A stretch of 7,157 nucleotides of DNA from Desulfonema limicola. GTDB taxonomy: Bacteria; Desulfobacterota; Desulfobacteria; Desulfobacterales; DYRC01. Location: contig DYRC01000093.1 in NCBI GenBank assembly GCA_020718925.1, positions 1 to 7,157 of the forward strand, given 5' to 3'. A program made the translations under genes and the position numbers. Under the pieces are notes generated by a model that was not told the origin of the DNA, made no database searches, and saw only the letters and a list, made by a program, of their open reading frames with translations. This document shows, piece by piece, positions 1 through 5,520 of this stretch. The number at the start of each line of letters is the position of its first letter. Position 1 is the first letter of the stretch.

Positions 1-3000
1 TTCTGAAGATTCACAATCACATCCTCCAAAGTAACCTGCTTGCGATTGAGGCTGATTTCAGGATAAATCGTTGCACCGGGATTCAAACCGCTAAGAACCC
101 TAAGCATAATAATCGTATCCGTCAGAGTCGAATCTCCGTCAAAGTCAGTATCACCGGGAACAATCTCTGTGTCATAACTTATATCCTCGACATAAGCGTT
201 TGAACTGCTGACCACAACTTTGAGAATATCCCCCACATTGTCTATGGTGTATGCCTGAAGAGTCGCGCCGATAACCGGAATAGTTTTCAGGACAACATCA
301 TTGGCGCCGTAAGCCGTCAATGTCGTGTCTCCCGAATTATCCGATATTTGCAGAGTTACAGAGCTTACCGGCTTTCTGAACATCACCGCGCCGGTTCCGC
401 CGCTGAACTGAAATGACGTAAAGGCGGTGTCAACAGGGAGGGCAACTGTCGGATCATCTCTTTCGTTCGCCCTACAGGTTGAACAAATCTTCTTTTTGAT
501 CGGCTGTGATGACGATGCCTTATTTTCAGATTCTTCTGTTATTTCAGGGGATTTTACTGCATATACCCCGCATTCAACATCCGCACTTGGCATCTTGTCG
601 GTGAATGTTGCGCCCAGATAGGAATATGAAATATCCACCCGACAGTCCGGCCAAACACGGGCTTGATCGTACGTCCAGTCGGAGCAACCACGAACACAGG
701 CGTCAATAGGTCCTACCATAGAACCTTTGTAAGCATGTAGAACGAGCGTCACAGATTCCCCCGGCAGATAATAGCGTTCACCCTCAGTCCATCCGCTTCC
801 CAAAGTTCCGGTGCTAAATGGAATATATCTGACTGACACACTGTAAGTCTTGCTGAATTGCGCGGTGCATGAAACATCGGAAGCAGGCATTTTGAACGTG
901 TCGGCACACATAGGGTTATCCCACCCCATGAATTTTGATCCGGTGAGAGGAGTTACCGCTTTAGGCGTTACAGAATCGCCTTCTTTATAACGCCCACCGC
1001 CGCTTACTGTCCCCTCTCCGTCTCCGGTTTTCAACACACTGACTTGATAATACTTACGGAATGTTGCAGTACAGGTCAGATCCGATGCAGTCATCGTAAC
1101 TACCTTGCCGGACGCCATATCCGCGCATATAGTCGGAGACCAGCCGATAAAGTAAGAGTTATCATCAGCTACTGCATTGATAGTTAATCCTTTACCGCTT
1201 CCTCCTGCAAGATGTCCTTCTATGAAGGTGCCTCCTCCCATAAATCCTCCGGAGACATTTACAGTTCCGTTTCCTGAACCGGCTTTGTTGACTGTAAGAT
1301 TGTAAATTTTTTTGAATGTTACCGTACAGGTCAAATCTGACGCGGGCATGTACTGCGGACACGAATAATCGGTCTGAAAAGAGTTGGCATCAGGTGTTGC
1401 CTTGATATAAACGGACAGATTCGTACCCTCCGGATAAACGCCGCTGCCGCTCACAGTTCCATTGCCTGTACCGGCTTTATTCACCGTAAGCGTATGAGAG
1501 GGTTTCAAGTTGAATACTGCCGTGCAGGTCGTATCTGATGCAGGCATAGAAAAACTTGCAGAACACCCGCTCCATCCGGCAAATGTCGAGTCAGAAGAAG
1601 GTTGTGCAGCAGGAAGACTTATCGTTTCTCCTGAAAAATGCGGTTGGAAAGTGATCGAAAGGCTGCTGAAAGTTCCGTTTCCTGTACCGGCTGTTTTCAG
1701 CGTGATATTATAGACCTTGTCGAAGGTTGCGGTACAGCTCAGATCATAGTTAGGCATGTTGAAAAAATCAGCACACGGACTTGGCGACCAACTTTTAAGT
1801 TTTGAGCCGGAGGCAACGCTCAGTATTGTGTCGTAAAGACTTATTCCTGTTCCGTAAGCAAAATTTCCTCCGCCGCTCACGGTTCCGGTGCCTGTGCCGT
1901 CTGTTTTCAGCGTAAGCTTGTACAGCTTGACATCAAAGGTCGCGGTACAGGTCATATCCGAATCAGGCATGTTGAACCCTGTCCCGCACTGAGCCGGAGA
2001 CCAACCGGCAAATACCGAATTGCTATCAGGCGTTGCCGTAGGTTTTACCGCTGTTCCGTAAATAAAACTTCCCCCGCTGCTTACCGTTCCGCCGCCTGCA
2101 CCGGCTTTGTTCACCGTAACCGTGTAAGTTTTTGCATTGAACGTTGCCGTGCAGCTCAGAGCCGATCCGGGCATATTGAAGCCTGCCGCACACGGCGCCG
2201 GAGACCATCCGGCAAATACCGAGTGAATATCAGGCACTGCCGTAAGATTTACCGTCTGTCCGGTTAAAAAACTGCTGCCGCTGACGCCAGTTGTTCCCTG
2301 CCCGTTACCGGCGGTATTCAGCGTAACCGGATAAAGCGTTGCGCCTGAAAGCCATTTTGCAGTAACCTTGTAAGCAGGCGTTGTGTTGGCAAAATGAATC
2401 CACCCGATACTTTCTCCCCAGGCATAGCCGCTCATATCGCCGTTCGGATAAACTATCACGCCTCCGAGTACAGGTCTGAAATTTATCCAGCCCGCATTCT
2501 CGCTCCAGCCATAGCCTGAAAGATTGCCGATGCCGTCATTATTGACGCCGTAATCCGTGTTTGATTCGTTGCTGTAAGTGTGCGCGGTTCCGCCGATAAA
2601 CGTGCCGAGCTTTATCCAGCCGATATTTTCATGCCACGCATACCCTTCAAGATGATCGGAAAACACGCTCACGCCGCCCAGTGAATTGAAATTGAGCCAT
2701 CCGGCGTTTTCGCTCCACGCATATTTGGCAGTTGCATCAATATTGCCGGGAATCGTAAAAGAAAATTCTTCGCCGTAAGCCGTGCCTTGACTGTTATGGG
2801 CATACGCACGGAAATAGTATTTTCCCGGAATAAAGCCCTTGAGCGTTCCTTCAAATGTTTTTCCCTGATAAATCGGCAGAGTCGTATCCCACGCAAATGC
2901 CAATGCCCGATCCCAGACCGTAGGATTCGGATGCGTGGCATAAACAAAGCCGTAAATATCTGCCAGAGACGTGCCGACATCCGTGATTTCACCTTTTACA

Positions 3001-3629
3001 AGAACTTCTCTGTCATTCACGGTAAAATCCGGTTTGGTAATCACCGCAGGCAGCCGTGCCGGACCTGTGGTGAACAGAATCTCATCAGAGGAACGGGTGA
3101 AGCCGCCAACCATGATATACGCTTTGATGTGATAAGTGGTTGAAGGTTTCAGACCTGTAAGTAACAGGCTGAATTCTCCCACGCCGCCTCCATTTGCAGG
3201 CAGCCATCCGGATTCGGATCCGCCAAAGCCGTTTGCAGGAGTCGGCGGGATCCACCAATAAAAACCGCCGCCGACAATCCCCGAACCGCTCCCGGTTCCT
3301 TTGGCAACCGGAATGCCGTTCAGATTGTCAACGCTGTTCATCACTACCGAAGCTGCCGGGGTAGCACCGCCGCCGCCACCGCCAGCGCTGATACATACAA
3401 CACCGGGATTAGCGGCAACACATGCCGCATCTATGGTCGTCTGAGATGTAGTATTGCAATTGGGATAGGGATTAATACCCGTAATCATGCCTGGATTATG
3501 TCCGGGTTCACATGCACAATAAATCCCGCCGCTTGCACAGGTACCCTGAATCGTATCCGCACCGGAATTGCTCACACCGATGGCGCACAGAAAAATTACA
3601 AGTGCAAAACATGTAAGTTTGAAACGCAT
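1..3629 (-). CDS. Large modular secreted/surface protein with FN3-like, GYAW, InlB-like repeats and a dockerin-like end (3' end outside window)
   Basis: An uninterrupted reading frame runs from ATG at 3629-3627 to the left edge (1209 codons, no stop); AAGGAG lies 7 nt upstream of the ATG. Residues 1-24 are a signal peptide (cleavage after NSGA). Residues 31-79 hold six Cys, followed by a Gly6 linker at 83-88. Residues ~90-190 and ~191-294 look like two FN3-type domains (LKPSTTYHIKAY; YYFRAYAHNSQGTAYGEEF). Four GYAW motifs lie at 303-413 and about eight InlB-like repeats at 433-1025. A CSTC motif (1049-1052), a beta-rich domain (~1065-1153) and a dockerin-like motif (1158-1209) follow. These modules are typical of exported adhesive or surface-binding proteins; no catalytic domain is seen. 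The role is inferred as binding or adhesion outside the cell, with the ligand unknown. It lies 140 nt downstream of another exported protein and may share its promoter. The second dockerin half is nearly complete at base 1, so few residues are probably missing. Confidence 0.9.
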   Translation of the reverse strand, partial: MRFKLTCFALVIFLCAIGVSNSGADTIQGTCASGGIYCACEPGHNPGMITGINPYPNCNTTSQTTIDAACVAANPGVVCISAGGGGGGATPAASVVMNSVDNLNGIPVAKGTGSGSGIVGGGFYWWIPPTPANGFGGSESGWLPANGGGVGEFSLLLTGLKPSTTYHIKAYIMVGGFTRSSDEILFTTGPARLPAVITKPDFTVNDREVLVKGEITDVGTSLADIYGFVYATHPNPTVWDRALAFAWDTTLPIYQGKTFEGTLKGFIPGKYYFRAYAHNSQGTAYGEEFSFTIPGNIDATAKYAWSENAGWLNFNSLGGVSVFSDHLEGYAWHENIGWIKLGTFIGGTAHTYSNESNTDYGVNNDGIGNLSGYGWSENAGWINFRPVLGGVIVYPNGDMSGYAWGESIGWIHFANTTPAYKVTAKWLSGATLYPVTLNTAGNGQGTTGVSGSSFLTGQTVNLTAVPDIHSVFAGWSPAPCAAGFNMPGSALSCTATFNAKTYTVTVNKAGAGGGTVSSGGSFIYGTAVKPTATPDSNSVFAGWSPAQCGTGFNMPDSDMTCTATFDVKLYKLTLKTDGTGTGTVSGGGNFAYGTGISLYDTILSVASGSKLKSWSPSPCADFFNMPNYDLSCTATFDKVYNITLKTAGTGNGTFSSLSITFQPHFSGETISLPAAQPSSDSTFAGWSGCSASFSMPASDTTCTAVFNLKPSHTLTVNKAGTGNGTVSGSGVYPEGTNLSVYIKATPDANSFQTDYSCPQYMPASDLTCTVTFKKIYNLTVNKAGSGNGTVNVSGGFMGGGTFIEGHLAGGSGKGLTINAVADDNSYFIGWSPTICADMASGKVVTMTASDLTCTATFRKYYQVSVLKTGDGEGTVSGGGRYKEGDSVTPKAVTPLTGSKFMGWDNPMCADTFKMPASDVSCTAQFSKTYSVSVRYIPFSTGTLGSGWTEGERYYLPGESVTLVLHAYKGSMVGPIDACVRGCSDWTYDQARVWPDCRVDISYSYLGATFTDKMPSADVECGVYAVKSPEITEESENKASSSQPIKKKICSTCRANERDDPTVALPVDTAFTSFQFSGGTGAVMFRKPVSSVTLQISDNSGDTTLTAYGANDVVLKTIPVIGATLQAYTIDNVGDILKVVVSSSNAYVEDISYDTEIVPGDTDFDGDSTLTDTIIMLRVLSGLNPGATIYPEISLNRKQVTLEDVIVNLQ
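3..158 (-). other. Dockerin-like C-terminal motif of the large secreted protein
   Basis: Residues 1158-1209. The first half fits the type I dockerin calcium loop: D1160-x-D1162-x-D1164-G-x5-D1171, followed by a helix (TIIMLRVLSG). The second half (EISLNRKQVTLEDVIVNLQ) keeps the helix pattern LEDVI..LQ but lacks the acidic loop residues, so only one calcium site looks intact. Known dockerins bind cohesin modules, yet many non-cellulosomal bacteria carry such motifs with no known cohesin partner; none is visible here. Confidence 0.75.
555..2333 (-). repeat. Array of about eight divergent InlB-type repeats inside the large protein
   Basis: Residues 433-1025. Units begin near residues 433, 503, 571, 641, 713, 777, 861 and 930, about 64-84 residues each; the last is longer and degenerate. 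The shared pattern is T(L/V)NKAGTGNGTVSGGG, then YGTxVxLTATPD, then FAGWSPxxC, then F(N/S)MPxSDxxCTATF. This matches the divergent InlB B-repeat family. The DNA has diverged between copies, so the array is old and not a recent slippage product. Units 1-7 each keep two Cys (480/493, 548/561, 619/632, 689/702, 757/768, 835/853, 908/921). Confidence 0.85.
2391..2723 (-). repeat. Four GYAW/WSENxGW repeats inside the large protein
   Basis: Residues 303-413 contain YAWSENAGWLNF (303), YAWHENIGWIKL (330), YGWSENAGWINF (373) and YAWGESIGWIHF (402), spaced 27, 43 and 29 residues. The segments between them are short and Gly/Asn-rich. I recognise this aromatic repeat from large secreted proteins of sulfate-reducing and related bacteria. 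Its function is not established; a beta-repeat fold is an inference. Confidence 0.75.
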
Positions 3630-3636
3630 TGTGTTT

Positions 3637-3642
3637 CTCCTT
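3637..3642 (-). promoter_or_regulatory. Ribosome binding site of the large secreted protein
   Basis: On the minus strand AAGGAG lies 7 nt upstream of the ATG at 3629. It supports this start, which also gives a clean signal peptide. The local sequence (A-run, GGAGAAA) closely resembles the leader of the 120-aa protein upstream. Confidence 0.75.
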
Positions 3643-3657
3643 TTTTCTTCTTGTTAT

Positions 3658-3738
3658 GAATCAGGATTGAAGGATTTTATAAAGATTGAAGGATAATAAT
3701 ACATCATTCAATCCGTCATCATCCTTTCATCCTGATTC
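3658..3738. repeat. Imperfect inverted repeat, probably a dispersed intergenic element
   Basis: The 18-bp arms at 3658-3675 and 3721-3738 match as inverted repeats at 16 of 18 positions (outer ten bases GAATCAGGAT perfect). The interior holds a second copy of GATTGAAGGAT (3684-3694, direct repeat of 3665-3675) and ATTCAATCC. The ATCCTGATTC(C/T)GACAAT end resembles an intergenic repeat that I recall from several sulfate-reducing and other environmental genomes; this recall is unchecked. It fills most of the 140-bp gap between two minus-strand genes. There is no clear T-run on either side, so I do not call it an intrinsic terminator, although the RNA could fold. Confidence 0.6.
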
Positions 3739-3769
3739 CGACAATCAAAATTATCATAATCACTTGTCA

Positions 3770-4132
3770 TTAATTCGTCCGTGTGCCGGTCTGTAAGCCC
3801 CATGTTCCATCATTTCTCAATCCCCAGAAGGTTTTTCCGGCTTTCACATCTTCCGGTTTTGCGCCGTTGACATTATCCACTGCCGGGGCTTTGCTCATCA
3901 CATCATTGAGCGTATGAGTTGTTGCCCCCGGAGCCGCACCCGGTTCCGCAAAAGGACCTACGCGCTTCACACCGGGCGCTCCGTTAGCCAGCCGCTGATA
4001 AACGCTCTCCAGAGTGAACATTGCACTTGCCGGATCCTCCGGCGCGGCAGGGGCTTCGAGACTTCCTGCGAAAGCCGCACCTGCCATCATTACCGCCAAA
4101 ACAACTGCTATTACCCAAGTTCTTGTTTTCAT
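3770..4132 (-). CDS. Small exported protein with KTFWGLRxDGTWGLQTGT tail, unknown function
   Basis: 120 aa. Residues 1-22 are a signal peptide (MKTRTWVIAVVLAVMMAGAAFA, cut before GSLEAP in two parts: basic start, hydrophobic core, AFA). The mature part starts with an Ala/Pro-rich stretch (to ~36). Next is LESVYQRLANGAPGVK (41-56) and a Pro/Gly/Ala linker. HTLNDVMSKAPAVDN (73-87) and the tail KTFWGLRNDGTWGLQTGT (100-117) follow. I recognise this order as the N-terminal module of longer exported proteins of sulfate reducers, where it often precedes an Lcl/DUF1566-type domain. Here it stands alone, so it may be a free-standing form or a truncated remnant. The tail also recalls the AxxxDVLxGKT repeats of phage tail proteins, a weak likeness. 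AAGGAG sits 9 nt upstream of the ATG and a consensus promoter precedes it. No enzymatic motif is visible. Confidence 0.85.
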   Translation of the reverse strand: MKTRTWVIAVVLAVMMAGAAFAGSLEAPAAPEDPASAMFTLESVYQRLANGAPGVKRVGPFAEPGAAPGATTHTLNDVMSKAPAVDNVNGAKPEDVKAGKTFWGLRNDGTWGLQTGTRTN

Positions 4133-4141
4133 TTCTCTTTT

Positions 4142-4147
4142 CTCCTT
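4142..4147 (-). promoter_or_regulatory. Ribosome binding site of the 120-aa exported protein
   Basis: On the minus strand AAGGAG lies 9 nt upstream of the ATG at 4132. It supports this start, which yields a complete signal peptide. Confidence 0.7.
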
Positions 4148-4194
4148 TTTAAATATAATACATTGATTTTTTTAAAAAAAATCTTTATATGAGC

Positions 4195-4223
4195 ATTATA
4201 TGTAATAAATTCAGATATGTCAA
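4195..4223 (-). promoter_or_regulatory. Consensus sigma70-type promoter for the 120-aa gene
   Basis: Read on the minus strand, TTGACA (4223-4218) and TATAAT (4200-4195) are separated by exactly 17 bp. Both hexamers and the spacer match the bacterial housekeeping consensus perfectly. Transcription would start near 4188 and give a leader of about 56 nt. That leader contains an A/T palindrome (4165-4183, GAT7 A8TC) just upstream of the ribosome binding site. The flanks are AT-rich, so a chance match is possible but unlikely given spacing, orientation and distance to the gene. Confidence 0.7.
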
Positions 4224-4225
4224 AG

Positions 4226-4278
4226 AAAAAAATTATAGGGAAACCACCAGGTTTTTTATATGGGAAACCTAGTGGTTT
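4226..4278 (-). promoter_or_regulatory. Tandem AAACC-N4-GGTTT palindromes upstream of the promoter; alternatively a terminator hairpin after dgt
   Basis: Two 14-bp palindromes, AAACCACCAGGTTT (4241-4254) and AAACCTAGTGGTTT (4265-4278), lie 24 bp apart start to start. Their centres are about 60 and 84 bp upstream of the predicted start near 4188, a usual place for an activator or a paired operator. The two units also pair with each other as a 14-bp stem (13 matches) with a 10-nt loop. On the minus strand this stem is followed by CCCTATAA and then seven T (4232-4226), so it could also end dgt transcription. The 8-nt gap before the T-run is poor for an intrinsic terminator. The two readings cannot be separated from sequence alone. 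Confidence 0.5.
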
Positions 4279-4412
4279 TGATTTAAGAATTTGATTATTA
4301 AGGAAAGTTTTATGCCAAATATTGAGGGGGTGGGCTTGAATTTTTTTTCATCTGTCATCATCCTTGCATGATGATAACGTTCCTCTTGCCTTGAAAATCT
4401 CAAGTGTTATGC

Positions 4413-4449
4413 AAAGTGCAAAATGTGTCCGCTTTTAACTTTGCACTTT
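4413..4449. repeat. 10-bp perfect inverted repeat just downstream of dgt
   Basis: AAAGTGCAAA (4413-4422) and TTTGCACTTT (4440-4449) form a perfect 10-bp stem around a 17-nt loop, starting 11 nt after the dgt stop. No T-run follows on the minus strand, so it is a weak terminator candidate. It may protect the mRNA 3' end, be a protein site, or be the relic end of a mobile element. Confidence 0.5.
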
Positions 4450-4460
4450 TATATCTCCTT

Positions 4461-5516
4461 TTATACCAACGGCGAAGGAAAAAAGATTTTGGTATAAAGA
4501 TTGAGCGCGTATCGGTCAGTCATGCTGGCAATAAAATCGCAGACGATTCTGTCTTTTGACACATTCGGAAATCGGTGAGATTCAATGCCCATTTCTTTAA
4601 GTCCTTTTTCAAGCATAGCCGCGTCATCCAGAAAATAGCGATACAGTTCTGTCAGAATCACCTTTGCTTTCATAAATTCATTATGCACTTTGGGCGAGCG
4701 ATACACATTGTCATAAAGAAACTTTCTCAACTCAGTCATACCCGAATATACCTTGTCGCTGATATTCAGGCGCAGTTCCCCGTTAAGCGGTTTGCTGGAA
4801 AATACCATATCGCGGATCATGGTTCGGGCGCGTTCCGAATGCGTCTGTCCCAGCACTCTGACACAGGATTTGGGAACCTGATCTTCGTGAATCACGCCGC
4901 TGCGAATCGCATCATCCAAATCATGGTTCAGATACGCCATAATATCCGCCACCCGGACCACTCTGCCCTCAATCGTAGCCGCCAGTTCATTGGGATCATC
5001 CGGAATGATTTTTCCATAGCCCTTGGAATGCTTCAGAATCCCGTCTCTGACCTCTGAGGTGAGATTCAAGCCTTCGCCGTTATTTTCCAATACTTCCACA
5101 ACTCTCAGGCTTTGTTCGTTATGAGAAAAAGATTCTGAAAAAACTTCCCTGAGCGCGGTTTCTCCGCTATGCCCGAATGGCGTATGCCCCAAATCATGCC
5201 CCAGCGCAATGGCTTCTGTCAAATCTTCGTTTAAGTGCATGGCACGGGCAATGCTTCGGGCAATCTGGGCGACTTCCAGCGTATGCGTGAGCCGGGTCCG
5301 ATATTCATCACCCAGCGGAGATAAAAATACCTGTGTTTTGTTTTTCATTCGCCGAAACGCATTGGAATAGACAATCCGCTCCCGGTCTAATTGAAACGCC
5401 GTGCGGATAGGACATGGTTCTTCCGGTTTTTCACGTCCCTGAGATTGGGAGCTTAACTGCCCAAAAGCAGACATGAACTTTTGTTCGCGTTGTTCAAATT
5501 CTTCACGTATGGACAT
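4461..5516 (-). CDS. dgt: Deoxyguanosinetriphosphate triphosphohydrolase-like protein (HD-domain dNTPase)
   Basis: 351 aa from ATG at 5516; a normal length for the short dGTPase-like subfamily. Members hydrolyse a dNTP, classically dGTP, to the deoxynucleoside plus triphosphate in the cytoplasm and so shape the dNTP pool. The start MSIREEFEQREQKF fits the family's usual M-x-IRE N-terminus. HD metal ligands are visible: H78 (RLTHTLEVAQIAR), H107-D108 (LGHDLGHTPFGHSGE) and D191 (VADIMAYLNHD). The substrate-side motifs RRMKNKTQVF (55-64) and HNEQSLRVVE (132-141) are also present. No key residue is missing. The frame is open back to 5645, but that part overlaps the upstream gene and does not look like family sequence. 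The ATG lies 4 nt after the upstream stop and has only a weak ribosome site, which suggests translational coupling. Substrate preference (dGTP or broad) cannot be read from sequence. Confidence 0.93.
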   Translation of the reverse strand: MSIREEFEQREQKFMSAFGQLSSQSQGREKPEEPCPIRTAFQLDRERIVYSNAFRRMKNKTQVFLSPLGDEYRTRLTHTLEVAQIARSIARAMHLNEDLTEAIALGHDLGHTPFGHSGETALREVFSESFSHNEQSLRVVEVLENNGEGLNLTSEVRDGILKHSKGYGKIIPDDPNELAATIEGRVVRVADIMAYLNHDLDDAIRSGVIHEDQVPKSCVRVLGQTHSERARTMIRDMVFSSKPLNGELRLNISDKVYSGMTELRKFLYDNVYRSPKVHNEFMKAKVILTELYRYFLDDAAMLEKGLKEMGIESHRFPNVSKDRIVCDFIASMTDRYALNLYTKIFFPSPLV

Positions 5517-5520
5517 GGCG

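Larger units (their letters stand above)
4133..4460. other. 328-bp intergenic region between dgt and the 120-aa gene
   Basis: AT-rich and without a supported gene. From the dgt side it holds a 10-bp inverted repeat (4413-4449), a short CTTGA/TCAAG inverted repeat (4390-4404), and an ATCATC/GATGAT inverted repeat (4357-4375) next to eight T. Beyond these lie the tandem palindromes (4241-4278), the consensus promoter (4195-4223), the leader palindrome (4165-4183) and the ribosome binding site. The 12-mer GTCATCATCCTT at 4354-4365 also occurs at 3715-3726 inside the other intergenic repeat, so a decayed repeat copy may lie here. Confidence 0.6.

Noticed and set aside
2669..3143. Open frames on both strands (minus 2669-2992, plus 2787-3143) inside the giant gene region.
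   Set aside because: They are out of frame with the continuous 1209-codon reading, which carries a signal peptide and clear repeats throughout.
3914..4192. Plus-strand open frame of 92 codons.
   Set aside because: It is antisense to the 120-aa gene and its leader, and runs through the promoter-proximal A/T palindrome.
4575..5057. Open frame of 160 codons on the plus strand.
   Set aside because: It lies wholly opposite the conserved dgt reading frame and shows only shadow composition.
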